A stretch of 64,000 bases of DNA from an uncultured Roseobacter sp. (GCF_947488185.1 NZ_CANKYM010000004.1:310001-374000), one strand, 5' to 3'. Numbered from the stretch's first letter, positions 51,686-62,277 are shown. The notes: generated from the letters alone by a model not told the origin. Made by a program: numbers and translations.

Positions 51686-52840
51686 TCAGCTCTTGTAGGG
51701 ATCGAGCGAGGCGCGCAGCCCGTCGCCCAGAAAGTTGAACGCCAGCACCACGAAAATGATCGGCAGCATCGGGATCGCCGTCCAGGGGTAGATTTCGATG
51801 GAGGCGAGGTTCTGGGCATCGTTCAGCATCACGCCCCAGCTCACTGCCGGTGCGCGCAGACCAAGGCCGAGAAAGCTCAGTGCGGTTTCGCCGAGGATCA
51901 TCGCGGGGATCGACAGCGTTGCCGAGGCGATCAGATGCGACATGAAATTGGGCAGCAGATGGCGCCGGATCACCCTGCCCGGCTTGGCCCCCATCATCTC
52001 TGCCGCACGCACGTATTCCTCCTCTCTCAGCGAGAGGAATTTACTTCGGACCGCCCGCGCGAGGCCAGGCCAGTCGAGGATACCGAGGATGATCGAGATG
52101 ATGAAGAAGACGGCGACCGGCCCCCAATTCGAGGGCACCGCAGCTGAAAGGGCGAGCCAGAGCGGCAGTTCCGGCAGCGAGCGTAGGATTTCAATAGCGC
52201 GGTTGATGATCCAGTCGGTCTTGCCGCCGAAGTACCCGGCGATGGAGCCAAAGAAGATGCCCAAAGCAAAGGAAACCGTGATGCCGATCAGGCCCACGGT
52301 CAGCGACAGTTGCGCGCCGTAGAGGATACGTGAAAACACGTCGCGGCCCAGCCGGTCGGATCCCCAGAGAAAGACGGTGGCGCCTTCGGGGGCGCAGAAG
52401 AGATGGGTATCAGACGGGATGAACCCAAAGAGGTTGTAGCGATCGCCTTCGCAGAAGAACTGCAGCGGCATCGGCCGCGTCGTATCGGTCTCGTAGGTCC
52501 AGCGGTAGTTGACCAAGTCGGCGGTCGCCGTGGTTGGGTAAACATATGGCCCGATGAAGTCGCCCTCGTGCCAGAAGTTGATGGATTGGGGCGGCGCATA
52601 GAGATACTCGGCGCTGCGTTCGTTCGGCGTGTAGGGCGCGATGAAGCCCGCGATGGGCAGCATCAGGTAGCTCAGCAGCAGGAAGATGCCCGAGATCAGG
52701 CCGAGGCGGTGCCGCTTGAACTTGCGCCAGACAAGCACCCAGTTTGGCGCGTCCATGTCTGAGCGCTCAAGCGCCGAAAGGTCCTGGTCGTCGGACCAGG
52801 GCGCCTCGTCCACATAGCGGCCATCGGGCAGTTTTTTCAT
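51686..52840 (-). CDS. peptide-type ABC transporter permease (DppC/YejE-like)
   Basis: 384 residues. A long N-terminal part (about 100 residues) with one helix and a periplasmic domain precedes the usual five-helix DppC core, with the EAA loop EYVRAAEMMGAKPGRVIRRHLLPNFMSHL. The extra N-terminal domain is typical of YejE-like permeases. It overlaps the upstream DppB-like permease by 4 nt. Last gene of the four-gene importer operon. Confidence 0.9.
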   Translation of the reverse strand: MKKLPDGRYVDEAPWSDDQDLSALERSDMDAPNWVLVWRKFKRHRLGLISGIFLLLSYLMLPIAGFIAPYTPNERSAEYLYAPPQSINFWHEGDFIGPYVYPTTATADLVNYRWTYETDTTRPMPLQFFCEGDRYNLFGFIPSDTHLFCAPEGATVFLWGSDRLGRDVFSRILYGAQLSLTVGLIGITVSFALGIFFGSIAGYFGGKTDWIINRAIEILRSLPELPLWLALSAAVPSNWGPVAVFFIISIILGILDWPGLARAVRSKFLSLREEEYVRAAEMMGAKPGRVIRRHLLPNFMSHLIASATLSIPAMILGETALSFLGLGLRAPAVSWGVMLNDAQNLASIEIYPWTAIPMLPIIFVVLAFNFLGDGLRASLDPYKS

Positions 52841-53865
52841 GAGCCGCGCGCCCCGTAGCGGATGCGCGGATCAAGCAGGACCAGCAGAAGGTCAGAGATC
52901 ATGGTGCCGATGAGCGTAAGCAGCGCCACGAACATCAGCACGAAGCCCGCGAGGAACTGGTCCTGCGACTTCAGCGCCGTCAGCAGCGACGGTCCGATGG
53001 TCTGCAGGCCCAACACCACGGAGACCAGCACCGAGCCCGAGACCATCGCGGGCAGCAGGTTGCCGATGTCCGCCACGAAGGGGTTGAAGGCCATGCGCAG
53101 CGGGTATTTGGCCAGCAGTTTCGAGGGGCCGAGACCCTTGGCCTTGGCGGTCTCCACGTAGGGTTTCGAAAGCTCATCGAGCATATTGGCGCGCAGACGC
53201 TGCATCATCGCCGCTGCCCCCGAGGTACCGATCACGAAGGTCGGCACGATCAGATGCACAAGAATGGATCTGACTTTCTCCCAGGACATCGGCGCGCCCT
53301 CGAATTCGGGCGCCATCAGCCCGCCGATAGGCAGATCGAAATACTTGTTGCCATAGTAAAACAGCATCAACGCCAGCAGAAAGTTCGGTGTGGCAAGCCC
53401 CAGGTAGCCGACAAAGGCGGCGGTGTAATCGACCCATGTTTCGGACTTCGCAGCGGCGATCACACCAAGGGGTAGGGCCACCATGTAAACGAACAGCACG
53501 GCGGCGAGGTTCACCAGCACCGTGAGCCAGAGCGCATCGCCGACGACTTCGCTGACGGGGCGGTCGAACTCGAAAGACCACCCGAAATTGCCCTGGATCA
53601 GCCCGTACCAGCCCTGCGGCCCGGGCGCCATGCCGACCCAGATCAGGTATTGCTCCCAGATCGGACGGTCGAGCGCGTATTCGGTGCGCAGGAACTCGGC
53701 CTTGGCCACCCCTTCAGCCTGACCCGTGGCGCGCAGCTCGGCGATCTGGTTAGAGAGGTAGTCGCCGGGCGGCAGGTTGATGATCACGAAGATCAGGATC
53801 GAGACCACCCAGAGGGTGAGCAGCATCGTGATGAACCGATAGATGGCATAGCGCAGAAACATCAT
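52837..53865 (-). CDS. peptide-type ABC transporter permease (DppB/YejB-like)
   Basis: 342 residues. N-terminal helix RYAIYRFITMLLTLWVVSILIFVIINLPPGDYL, DppB-like insertion, and the EAA loop KPYVETAKAKGLGPSKLLAKYPLRMAFNPFVADIG near residues 235-265. Overlaps the substrate-binding protein gene by 4 nt and the next permease by 4 nt. Works with the DppC-like subunit and the fused ATPase. Confidence 0.9.
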   Translation of the reverse strand: MMFLRYAIYRFITMLLTLWVVSILIFVIINLPPGDYLSNQIAELRATGQAEGVAKAEFLRTEYALDRPIWEQYLIWVGMAPGPQGWYGLIQGNFGWSFEFDRPVSEVVGDALWLTVLVNLAAVLFVYMVALPLGVIAAAKSETWVDYTAAFVGYLGLATPNFLLALMLFYYGNKYFDLPIGGLMAPEFEGAPMSWEKVRSILVHLIVPTFVIGTSGAAAMMQRLRANMLDELSKPYVETAKAKGLGPSKLLAKYPLRMAFNPFVADIGNLLPAMVSGSVLVSVVLGLQTIGPSLLTALKSQDQFLAGFVLMFVALLTLIGTMISDLLLVLLDPRIRYGARGS

Positions 53866-55781
53866 TGGATGAGCTGCTGGAACGGTTCGTCGTAGTAGAA
53901 TTCATCCACCCGGTGAATGCCGAAATGTGCGCCGGGGTCCCAAGCCCATTTCGCCTGTTCGGGCACGTTGCGCAGCCGGTTCGACACGACAATCGGTTGC
54001 GGCGCTTCGGCCAGAATGCCGATGCCGAACTGGTTCTCCGCGTGGATCGCCAGCATCTCTCGCCAGATGCGCGCGCGCGCGTCGGTGTCTTCGGTGTGGT
54101 CCCACTCCCAGCTCAGCTGCATCAGCCGTTTGGCGGCAGGCATGTCCGGGGCCTCGCCGACCTCGCCACCGGTCTGGTAGTATTGGCCCCATTTCGGCCA
54201 GGCAAAGAATTCCTGATGCGTCGGCGCGAGATACTCCGGCGGCGTGTAGGTCTGCGGCAGCCCGTTGTCCCAACCGAACCAGACCGCGGACATGCTGAGG
54301 CCGGAATAGACCCGGTTACGTAGAATATCCCGATCCAGCGGGCGCATCACCAGCTTGATCCCGATCTCCCGCCAGGTGTCGGTGACGATGGCCAGGGCGT
54401 TCTCGACCTCCTGCCGTTCCCCTGCCGTCTCGATCACGAATTCCATCGGGCGTCCGTCTGGCAGCTTGCGGATCCCGTCGGGTGTACGTTCGGTCAGGCC
54501 CATCTCATCCAAAAGCGCATTGGACTTGGCTGGATAGTAGATCGACCATTTGAAGAGGTTTGCCGGATCGAAAAACGGGCTTTTGGCCAGCGCGGTCATG
54601 CCCCCCTCCTTGGCCAGCCCGAAGTACAGCGCGCGGTTGATCATGCGCCGGTCGATGCCCATCGACAGCGCCCGGCGGAAGCGCACGTCGCGGATCACCT
54701 CGCGCCAGACCGGGTCGGCGAAATTGAGGTTGGGATAGATGGCGATCTGGTTCGCCGCCCCATTGGCCCAGAGCAAGGTGCGATAGCCCGCTCCATCCGT
54801 CTCGCCCTTCTTCAGGATCGAGATATCCGGGAAATCGAGGCCCCGTGCCTGCAGGTCGACCTCGCCAGCATTGGCCTTGGCGGCAATCAATCCGCCCCCC
54901 ACAATTGTCATCTCCACCACGTCGATGTAGGGCAGTTGCAGCCCCCGCGCATCCACCCGGTGATAGTAGGGATTGCGCACAAACACGTGGCGGCTCGACT
55001 TGGTGCCGGAGGCGTTCATCCAGGGCTGCAGCGTCGGCAGGTCCGGATTGTCAAATTTGAACATGTTGTCGCGGTCATTGTGCAGCGGCGCCCAGGCCCT
55101 CACCCGCGCCTTTTTGATCTTTCTTCTCAGGGTCTTGGCGTCGGTGAATTCCGCATGAAACTGTTTGAGATAATGCGCGGGCCGGTAGATGAAAAACGGG
55201 CTGGCCTGGGCCAGAAGCTGCAGGAATTGCGGGTTCGGCGTGGGCCATTCGATCACCACCGTATGGGCGTCGGGAAAACTCATCTCAGCCAACACACCGT
55301 CGACGATCAGGTTTTGCGGCGGGCCTGCCGGGCTGAGTTCCTCGTTCAGCGCCACGTGTTTCCAGTAGTACTCGAAATCGGCGGAGGTGAAGGGATGACC
55401 ATCCGACCAGCGATGGCCCTTGCGCAGGTGCAGGGTGAACTTGCGTCCCTCCTCGACCTCAATATCGCGCAGGATGTCGGGGTAAAGCTCGTAGTTCTGG
55501 TCGTAACCCATCAAACGGGCATAGCCGTAGACGACCATCTGACGCACGTCCTTGGAGCGGGAGACCAGCGTGCGCAGCGTGCCGCCATGTTCGCCAAAGC
55601 TGCGCCCCTTTGCCTCCAGATCAACGACAAGCGGTTCTGTCGGCATGCGCTGGGTCACCGGTGGCAGGATGCCGTTTTTCACTTCGCTTTTCCAAAAGCT
55701 GCTTTCGACCATGGCTGGTTGTTCCGCCCGCGCAGTGAGAGCAAGAAGGGTCAGCAGGAGAATGGCAAAGGCTCTAGACAT
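53862..55781 (-). CDS. family 5 extracellular solute-binding protein
   Basis: 639 residues with a signal peptide (AILLLTLLALTARA). The SBP_bac_5 fold is shown by LRKGHRWSDGHPFTSADFEYYWKHVALNEEL and FRRALSMGIDRRMINRALYFGLAKEGG. The size is at the high end of the family (usual 500-550), a class often linked to oligopeptides or oligosaccharides rather than dipeptides. Second gene of the operon, overlapping the fused ATPase gene by 8 nt. Confidence 0.9.
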   Translation of the reverse strand: MSRAFAILLLTLLALTARAEQPAMVESSFWKSEVKNGILPPVTQRMPTEPLVVDLEAKGRSFGEHGGTLRTLVSRSKDVRQMVVYGYARLMGYDQNYELYPDILRDIEVEEGRKFTLHLRKGHRWSDGHPFTSADFEYYWKHVALNEELSPAGPPQNLIVDGVLAEMSFPDAHTVVIEWPTPNPQFLQLLAQASPFFIYRPAHYLKQFHAEFTDAKTLRRKIKKARVRAWAPLHNDRDNMFKFDNPDLPTLQPWMNASGTKSSRHVFVRNPYYHRVDARGLQLPYIDVVEMTIVGGGLIAAKANAGEVDLQARGLDFPDISILKKGETDGAGYRTLLWANGAANQIAIYPNLNFADPVWREVIRDVRFRRALSMGIDRRMINRALYFGLAKEGGMTALAKSPFFDPANLFKWSIYYPAKSNALLDEMGLTERTPDGIRKLPDGRPMEFVIETAGERQEVENALAIVTDTWREIGIKLVMRPLDRDILRNRVYSGLSMSAVWFGWDNGLPQTYTPPEYLAPTHQEFFAWPKWGQYYQTGGEVGEAPDMPAAKRLMQLSWEWDHTEDTDARARIWREMLAIHAENQFGIGILAEAPQPIVVSNRLRNVPEQAKWAWDPGAHFGIHRVDEFYYDEPFQQLIQ

Positions 55782-57546
55782 GGCAGCGTACCTTGTGACC
55801 GGGTTCCAGTTCCGTCAGCGCGGGCGCAGCGACCCCTTCAAACCGGAAAGCTTCGGGCCAGCTTGATGGTTTGCCTGCGCCCTGCGACACCAGCCCGAGG
55901 TCGATGGGCCGGTTCACATCCGGCTCGGGTTGTGCCGCGATCAGTGCGCAGGTGTAGGGATGGCGCGGGTTGTAAAAGAGCGTGTCGGGCGGTGCCTGCT
56001 CGACGATCACGCCCTGGCGCATCACGGCCACCTCGTCGGCGATACGGGCGACCACCGCCAGATCGTGGCTGATAAAGAGATAGCTTAGCCCCACACGGTC
56101 GCGTATGTCCTCAAGCAGGCAGAGGATCTGTTCCTGCACCGAGACGTCCAGCGCCGATGTGGGCTCGTCGCATACCAGCAGAACCGGATCGAGCGTCAGC
56201 GCGCGGGCAATCGACAGCCGCTGACGCTGCCCGCCGGAGAAGGCATGCGGATAGCGGCTGAGCATGGACGCATCGAGCCCGACCCATCGCAACATCTCTG
56301 CGGCTTTCTCGCGGCGTTCGGCGCGTGTGCCCAACTGGTGGATTTCCATGGGTTCGGTCAGGGCCTGTTGCACCCGCATACGCGGCGACAGCGACGAATA
56401 GGGGTCCTGAAACACCATCTGCGCCTGGCGCTGAAAATGGACACGTTCCTGCTGCGACATCGCGTTGATTTTCACCTGATCCGCATCTTTGGTCGGGCGA
56501 AACAGAACCTCGCCACCGGGGTCGGGCAGCTCTGCGCCCAATGCGATCCGCGCACAGGTGGTTTTGCCGGACCCGCTCTCCCCCACAACGGCCAGTGTCT
56601 TGCCGCGTTGCAGCGACAGGTTCACCTCGTGACAGGCCGTTATGGTCACCGGTTTGCGCCAGCCGCCCGCCCGCATGGTGTAGGTCTTCGAGACATTGCG
56701 CAGATCGAGAATGAGATCGTCGCTCGTTTCCGCCCGGGCGGGTGCTGCCACCTCGGGGATCATGGGCGCTGCGGCGAAAAGTTTCTTGGTGTAGCCGTGC
56801 GCGGGGGATCCCAGAACGGCAGGCGCCGGGCCGCGTTCCATAACCCGGCCCTTATTCATGACCACAACGGTTTCTGCCATGTTGGCCACCACGCCCAGAT
56901 CATGGGTGACAAGGATCACCGCCATGCCGGTTTCCTGCTGCAACTCCTTGATCAGCCCCAGGACCTGCGCTTGTGTGGTCACGTCCAGCGCCGTCGTGGG
57001 TTCATCCGCGATCAGGAGTTCCGGCTTGGCCACCATCGCCATGGCGATCATCGCGCGCTGCCGCATGCCGCCTGACATCTCAAACGGGTAGGAGCGCCAG
57101 ACCCGCGTAGGATCGGGGAAACCAACCCGCTCGAATGTGTCCAGAACCGTCTGTTTCGCCTCGCCGGGGCGCATGTCCCGGTGCAGCCGCAACACCTCGC
57201 CGACCTGATCCCCGAGACGGTGCAGCGGCGATAGCGACCGCATCGGTTCCTGAAAAATCATCGAGATTTGATTGCCCCGGATCGAGCGCATGGTGCGGCG
57301 CGATTCCGTCAGCAAGTTGCACGTCTTGCCACCGGCGCTGTAATTGATGACACCGCTGCGGATTTGTGCCGTCTGGGGCAGGATGCGCAGAACGGACCGA
57401 CAGGTGATCGTCTTGCCCGACCCGCTTTCGCCCACAAGTGCCAGTGTCTCGCCGGGCATCACTTGAAAGCTGACGTCGCGCACAACCGCATCCGCCGACC
57501 CGAAGCCGATGCTCAGATCGCGCACATCCAGCAGGGGCGTTACCAC
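55774..57546 (-). CDS. fused dual ATP-binding protein of the peptide-type ABC importer
   Basis: 590 residues containing two complete ATPase domains (YejF/GsiA-like): Walker [14 protein letters not shown] and [13 protein letters not shown], Walker [13 protein letters not shown] and [12 protein letters not shown], and signature motifs [11 protein letters not shown] and [11 protein letters not shown]. Each half has the OppD/OppF-type C-terminal extension. It is the first gene of the operon; the transport complex needs only this single ATPase chain. The promoter should lie in 57547-57700. Confidence 0.92.
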   Translation of the reverse strand: MVTPLLDVRDLSIGFGSADAVVRDVSFQVMPGETLALVGESGSGKTITCRSVLRILPQTAQIRSGVINYSAGGKTCNLLTESRRTMRSIRGNQISMIFQEPMRSLSPLHRLGDQVGEVLRLHRDMRPGEAKQTVLDTFERVGFPDPTRVWRSYPFEMSGGMRQRAMIAMAMVAKPELLIADEPTTALDVTTQAQVLGLIKELQQETGMAVILVTHDLGVVANMAETVVVMNKGRVMERGPAPAVLGSPAHGYTKKLFAAAPMIPEVAAPARAETSDDLILDLRNVSKTYTMRAGGWRKPVTITACHEVNLSLQRGKTLAVVGESGSGKTTCARIALGAELPDPGGEVLFRPTKDADQVKINAMSQQERVHFQRQAQMVFQDPYSSLSPRMRVQQALTEPMEIHQLGTRAERREKAAEMLRWVGLDASMLSRYPHAFSGGQRQRLSIARALTLDPVLLVCDEPTSALDVSVQEQILCLLEDIRDRVGLSYLFISHDLAVVARIADEVAVMRQGVIVEQAPPDTLFYNPRHPYTCALIAAQPEPDVNRPIDLGLVSQGAGKPSSWPEAFRFEGVAAPALTELEPGHKVRCHV

Positions 57547-57718
57547 GTCCTTGTCTCTTCCTTGTTACGCATTCGTCCCTAAAACCCGTCGTCCAGTTCA
57601 GTCAGTCAACGCGATTTCCCGCCTCGCGTCCAGCACACAGATGTTTGAGTGCCTTTCTACTACCAATTTTGATGGAAAAGAGGCATTTGAACATGACATT
57701 TCTGCAAAGGGAGACCTC

Positions 57719-58204
57719 ATGAGCCGCCTCGACCTCTTCATCGACCGTATGGTGTCACAACGCGCCTGCCTGAACCACGCCGCTGCGCTGACGCAGCAGA
57801 TGCAGGGCCCGGTCTACGAGTTGGGGTTGGGCAATGGGCGGACGTATCATCACATGTGCAGCATTCTGCCTGCGAAGGACATCTATGTGTTCGAACGGGC
57901 GGTGGCCTCTCATCCGGACAGCACGCCGCCGGATGCGCAGGTTTTTCTGGGCGATGTCTTCGACACGCTGCCCCAGGCGCTCGCGCGGTTTGGTCCGACC
58001 GCGCGTCTGATCCACGCCGATTTGGGGGGGCACAATGCGGAGAAGAACGACGCATTCGCGCGTAAGCTTTCCCCTGTTGTCGCGCCGCTTCTGGCCCCCG
58101 ACGGGTTGATGGTGTCCAGCGACCGGATGTATTTCGATGACCTGCAGGAGATTGCCTTGCCACCGGACGCGGTGCCGGGACGGTGTTTTATCTATCAAAG
58201 GTGA
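57719..58204 (+). CDS. class I SAM-dependent methyltransferase-like protein, paralogue of 38162-38641
   Basis: 161 residues from ATG 57719 (AAAGGGAG upstream). Motif I is VYELGLGNGRTYHHMCSILPAKDIYVFER; ALPPDAVPGRCFIYQR ends the protein in the same way as IDPDRYLFYRAA in the paralogue. The two share MSRL...ELGLGNGRTY...SPxxAPLxxPxGLxVS over almost the full length. Unlike the paralogue it stands alone, divergent from the ABC operon. Substrate unknown. Confidence 0.75.
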   Translation: MSRLDLFIDRMVSQRACLNHAAALTQQMQGPVYELGLGNGRTYHHMCSILPAKDIYVFERAVASHPDSTPPDAQVFLGDVFDTLPQALARFGPTARLIHADLGGHNAEKNDAFARKLSPVVAPLLAPDGLMVSSDRMYFDDLQEIALPPDAVPGRCFIYQR

Positions 58205-58309
58205 GCCGCAAGGGGCCTTGCGCTTCGCCGGTTTCTGCGAAACCCTGACGCCGACGCGCGGCATGAGGGTCCTGTGCCGCGCCCTCCCTTCGCAGCCGGA
58301 AAGCGCGCC

Positions 58310-60400
58310 ATGACAGATATCATCGCCTACGAACGCCATGGCAATATCGCCGTTCTGCGCCTGCAGAACCCGCCGGTCAATGCGCTGAGCCACGCGGTGC
58401 GCAGCGGGTTGATGTCCAGCATGGACAAGGCCGAAAACGACCCGGAGGTGCGCGCCGTACTGCTGGTCGGGGCGGGGCGGGCCTTTATCGCCGGGGCCGA
58501 CATCAAGGAGTTCGGCAAGCCGCCGCTAGAGCCACATCTGCCCGATCTGTGCAACCGGATCGAGGCCTCGCCGCTGCTGGTGGTCGCCTCCCTGCACGGG
58601 GTCAGCCTCGGGGGTGGGTTGGAGGTTGCGCTCTCGGCCCACTACCGGATTGCCCAACCGGGCGCCCGCGTGGGGTTGCCGGAGGTGCATCTGGGGTTGA
58701 TCCCCGGTGCAGGCGGCACCCAGCGCCTGCCGCGATTGACCGGGGCGCAGGCCGCCATCGACGCCATCACCACCGGGCGCCATATCCCGGCGAAGGAGGC
58801 GGCAGCGCTTGGTATCATCGACTGGGTTGAAGAGGGTGATCCGCAGACCGTGGGTCTGGCCTATGCAGGGTCGTTGCTGGCGTCCGGGGCAGAGAGACGG
58901 CCCGTCAGCGAAATGCCCGCCCCGGATGCCATCGACTGGGATGCCACCTACACGGCGGTTTTGAAGAAGGGGCGTGGCCAGCTTTCCCCCGCACAGGCGG
59001 TGCGCGCGGTGCAGGCCAGTGCCGAGCAGCCCTTTGCCGAAGGCCTGCAAACCGAGCGTCAGATGTTCCGCGATCTGATGGAGGCGGATCAGCGGCAGGG
59101 CATGATCCACGCCTTTTTCTCGGAACGTGCGGTCAGCAACCTGCCTGAGCTGAAAGGCATTGAGCCGCGTCGCCTTGAAGAAATCGGCGTGATCGGCGGC
59201 GGCACCATGGGCGCGGGTATCGCGACAGCGGGTCTGTTGAGCGGCCTGTCTGTGACCTTGATCGAGATGACCCAGGACGCGGCGGATGCCGCGCGGGGCA
59301 GGATCGCGGGCAACCTTGCGGGTGCGCTGAAGCGCGGCAAGATCACTGCAGAGACACATGACAGCCTTCTGAGCGACCGTCTTCATATTGCTACCCAATA
59401 TGACGCGCTCAGGGACGCGGACCTCGTGATCGAGGCCGTTTTTGAAGACATGGCGGTCAAGAAGTCGGTCTTTGGTCAACTCGACGCCGCCTGCAAACCA
59501 GGGGCGGTGCTGGCGACCAATACCTCCTACCTGGACATCGACGACATCGCGGCCAGCACGTCGCGGCCCGGTGACGTGATTGGTCTGCATTTCTTTTCGC
59601 CCGCTCATGTCATGAAGCTGCTCGAAGTGGTGGTGCCGGAGCGGACCGCTGCGGATGTGGTGGCCACTGGTTTCGCACTGGGTAAGACGCTGGGCAAGAT
59701 CGCCGTGCGATCGGGCGTTTGCGATGGCTTCATCGGCAACCGCATCATGCGCGCCTACCGGATGGCGGCGGATCACATGGTGCTGGAGGGCGCGACCCCC
59801 TTCGACATCGACACGGCGTTGACCGATTTCGGCTTTGCCATGGGGCCATTCGCAGTGTCCGATCTCGCCGGGCTGGATATCGCCTGGGCCATGCGCAAGC
59901 GTCTGGCCGCCACCCGTGACCCGCGTGAGCGGGTGGGGCGCTATCCGGACAAGCTCTGTGAAGCGGGACACTTCGGGCGGAAATCAGGCAAGGGGTTTTA
60001 CCTCTATGAGGCGGAGCAAAGGGGCAGCACGCCCAACCCCGAGGTGCTTGACCTGATCGCGGCGGAACGCGCCGACCGTGACATCACCCCGCGCAGCTTT
60101 ACCGCAGAGGAGATTCAACGCCGCTACATGGCGGCCATGGTCAATGAGGCTGCGCGGATTGTAGGCGAAGGCATCGCCCGCCGTCCGCTCGACGTCGATA
60201 TGGTGCTGCTCTTTGGCTACGGATTTCCGCGCTATCACGGCGGGCCACTGAAATGGGCCGATCTTCAGGGCCTGGACACGGTTCTCGCGGATATCGAGGG
60301 ATTCGCAAAAGAGGATGATTTCTTTTGGCAACCCGCGCCGCTCTTGCAGAAACTGGTCGCCGAAGGCCGAACCTTTGACGATCTGAATAAACCGGGCTGA
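58310..60400 (+). CDS. bifunctional enoyl-CoA hydratase / 3-hydroxyacyl-CoA dehydrogenase
   Basis: 696 residues from ATG 58310; the frame from 58274 only adds 12 residues. The N-terminal about 185 residues are a crotonase domain: AFIAGADIKEFG (oxyanion hole), GVSLGGGLEVALSAHYRIA and LPEVHLGLIPGAGGTQRLPRL (catalytic Glu). From about 290 onward a hydroxyacyl-CoA dehydrogenase: EIGVIGGGTMGAGIATAGLL (NAD-binding GxGxxG), GLHFFSPAHVMKLLEVV and a C-terminal pair of helical domains. This is FadJ/PaaC-like, acting in fatty acid or aromatic beta-oxidation. No thiolase or regulator is next to it. Confidence 0.9.
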   Translation: MTDIIAYERHGNIAVLRLQNPPVNALSHAVRSGLMSSMDKAENDPEVRAVLLVGAGRAFIAGADIKEFGKPPLEPHLPDLCNRIEASPLLVVASLHGVSLGGGLEVALSAHYRIAQPGARVGLPEVHLGLIPGAGGTQRLPRLTGAQAAIDAITTGRHIPAKEAAALGIIDWVEEGDPQTVGLAYAGSLLASGAERRPVSEMPAPDAIDWDATYTAVLKKGRGQLSPAQAVRAVQASAEQPFAEGLQTERQMFRDLMEADQRQGMIHAFFSERAVSNLPELKGIEPRRLEEIGVIGGGTMGAGIATAGLLSGLSVTLIEMTQDAADAARGRIAGNLAGALKRGKITAETHDSLLSDRLHIATQYDALRDADLVIEAVFEDMAVKKSVFGQLDAACKPGAVLATNTSYLDIDDIAASTSRPGDVIGLHFFSPAHVMKLLEVVVPERTAADVVATGFALGKTLGKIAVRSGVCDGFIGNRIMRAYRMAADHMVLEGATPFDIDTALTDFGFAMGPFAVSDLAGLDIAWAMRKRLAATRDPRERVGRYPDKLCEAGHFGRKSGKGFYLYEAEQRGSTPNPEVLDLIAAERADRDITPRSFTAEEIQRRYMAAMVNEAARIVGEGIARRPLDVDMVLLFGYGFPRYHGGPLKWADLQGLDTVLADIEGFAKEDDFFWQPAPLLQKLVAEGRTFDDLNKPG

Positions 60401-60414
60401 GGCGGCGGCCTGCT

Positions 60415-61104
60415 TTAGACGTAGGTGCCGCTTGCCGCCGCGCGAATGGCGCGGATGTTGTCGCCATAGGGGGCCGGATCGCTGACCGATCCACCACGAA
60501 ACACGGCAGAGCCTGCAACCAGCACATCCGCCCCGGCCTTTGCCACCAGAGGGGCCGTGCTCGGGTCAACACCGCCATCGATTTCAATATGCACCGGGCG
60601 ATCCCCGATCATGCGGCGCAAAGCGGAAATCTTCTCCGACATGTCGATGAATTTCTGTCCGCCGAAACCGGGGTTCACAGTCATCACGCAGATCAGATCG
60701 ACCTTGTCGATCAACTCGGAGACCGCGCTTGCCGGTGTGCCGGGGTTCAGCGCAACACCCGCCTTGGCGCCCGCCCCGCGAATGGCCTGCAGCGTGCGGT
60801 GGATATGGGGGCCTGCCTCGACATGGGCGGTGATCACATCCGCGCCCGCCTGAGCAAAGGCGTCGATGTAAGGGTCAACTGGCGCGATCATCAGATGCAC
60901 ATCCATCACGCCCTTGATGTGCGGGCGGATCGCGGCACATGTGGCCGGGCCAAAGGTGATATTAGGCACGAAATGCCCGTCCATCACATCCACATGCACC
61001 CAATCGGCGCCCTGCGCTTCGATGGCTTCGCATTCCGCGCCGAAATTGGCAAAATCCGCAGCCAGGATCGACGGGGCAATTTTGATGGATCGGTCGAAGG
61101 ACAT
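60415..61104 (-). CDS. rpe: ribulose-phosphate 3-epimerase
   Basis: 229 residues from ATG 61104 (MSFDRSIKIAPSILAADFANFG). TIM barrel with IAPSILAADFANFG, HVDVMDGHFVPNITFGP (metal His/Asp), VMTVNPGFGGQKFI and DGGVD. Interconverts ribulose-5-phosphate and xylulose-5-phosphate in the pentose phosphate pathway or Calvin cycle. The longer frame to 61383 is not part of the family. Convergent with the beta-oxidation gene (14 nt gap). Confidence 0.95.
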   Translation of the reverse strand: MSFDRSIKIAPSILAADFANFGAECEAIEAQGADWVHVDVMDGHFVPNITFGPATCAAIRPHIKGVMDVHLMIAPVDPYIDAFAQAGADVITAHVEAGPHIHRTLQAIRGAGAKAGVALNPGTPASAVSELIDKVDLICVMTVNPGFGGQKFIDMSEKISALRRMIGDRPVHIEIDGGVDPSTAPLVAKAGADVLVAGSAVFRGGSVSDPAPYGDNIRAIRAAASGTYV

Positions 61105-61257
61105 GGGCACAGCGCCTTTTGCATCGGGAAGGGACATGCGCGCTATACCGGGGGCGACGGGCGCGAGGCAAGAGCGTTCGGCGCTTGCAGCCGGGGCAAT
61201 GTCGGGTAAACCTTGACCAAAGGGCCGGTGGGCCGTGTGAATTCCAGGGAGGATCAG

Positions 61258-62277
61258 ATGCCGAATTTCAATCGTCGCGACGCTATGGGCGTTCTGGGGG
61301 CGGCCACGGCCGTTGGTCTGGCGGCACCCGCCTATGCGGCGGGCCGCAAGATTACCGTGGGCGCGCTGCGGTTTACCAGCCATTCCGGCAGCTTCATCGC
61401 CTATGAACGCAACTACTTTGCCGAGGCGGGCCTGGATGTGGAGCTGAAGTTCTTTCAGGCGGCCCAGCCCATGGCTGTCGCGATTGCCAGCGGCGACGTG
61501 GATTACGCAGTCACGGCGATTTCGGGTGGTCTTGTGTCCTTGGCCGACAAGGGGGCGATCAAGGTGATCGGTGGCGCGCTGTCCGAAGAACCGGGCATTG
61601 ACGGACAGAAAATTCTCGCCAGCGACGCGGCGTTTCAGGCGGGGCTGACCTCACCCAACGCATTGGATGGCAAGAGCTTTGGGATGTCCACTGCCGGTTC
61701 TTCGTTTCACTACATGGGGTCCAAGGTGGCCGCAGCCGAAGGCGTGTCGATGTCTTTCAAGCCGCTGCAAAAGGTGGGAGCGATCATTGGCGCGCTGAAA
61801 TCCGGGCAGATCGACGCCTGGTCCATCGTGCCGCATATCGCCAAGCCGCTTGCGGGGTCCGGCGCCGTCCATATCATTGGGGATATCGCAGATTACCTGC
61901 CGGATTATCAGGTGACCACGGTCTTCACCTCGGCCCGCAATGCGGCGGAGGAGCGGGAGATGACCCAGGACTATCTGGTCGCCTACTCCCAGGGTGTGGC
62001 GGACTACAACGCCACCATGATTGCCAATGAGAGCGGTCAGGAGGGGATCGATGGTATGGTCGATCTGATCCACAAATATGTCTACACCGACCGTCCGCGC
62101 GAAAAGGCGGCACCGTCGATCATCAATGGCACCATGCGGCTGAATGAAGGGGCGGCGTTGAACGTGGCCTCCGTGCGCGACCAGTTGGAATGGTTCCAAT
62201 CCGAAGGGCTGGTGGATGCAGATATCACTCTGGATACCCTGCTGGATACCTCCTTTGTCGAGACAGTAGGCAGCTAG
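61258..62277 (+). CDS. NitT/TauT-type ABC transporter substrate-binding protein
   Basis: 339 residues from ATG 61258 (AGGGAGGATC upstream). Signal peptide with an Arg pair, NRRDAMGVLGAATAVGLAAPAYA, possibly Tat-dependent. The SsuA/ThiY-like fold is shown by GALRFTSHSGSFIAYERNYFAEAGLDVELKFFQAAQPMAVAIASGDVDYAVTAISGG. First of three genes of one importer. Substrates of this class include taurine, alkanesulfonates, nitrate and thiamine precursors; the sequence does not decide. Confidence 0.87.
   Translation: MPNFNRRDAMGVLGAATAVGLAAPAYAAGRKITVGALRFTSHSGSFIAYERNYFAEAGLDVELKFFQAAQPMAVAIASGDVDYAVTAISGGLVSLADKGAIKVIGGALSEEPGIDGQKILASDAAFQAGLTSPNALDGKSFGMSTAGSSFHYMGSKVAAAEGVSMSFKPLQKVGAIIGALKSGQIDAWSIVPHIAKPLAGSGAVHIIGDIADYLPDYQVTTVFTSARNAAEEREMTQDYLVAYSQGVADYNATMIANESGQEGIDGMVDLIHKYVYTDRPREKAAPSIINGTMRLNEGAALNVASVRDQLEWFQSEGLVDADITLDTLLDTSFVETVGS

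Noticed and set aside
58526..59971. 481-codon minus-strand frame opposite the beta-oxidation gene
   Set aside because: Antisense shadow with no family features; the sense gene has full catalytic motifs.
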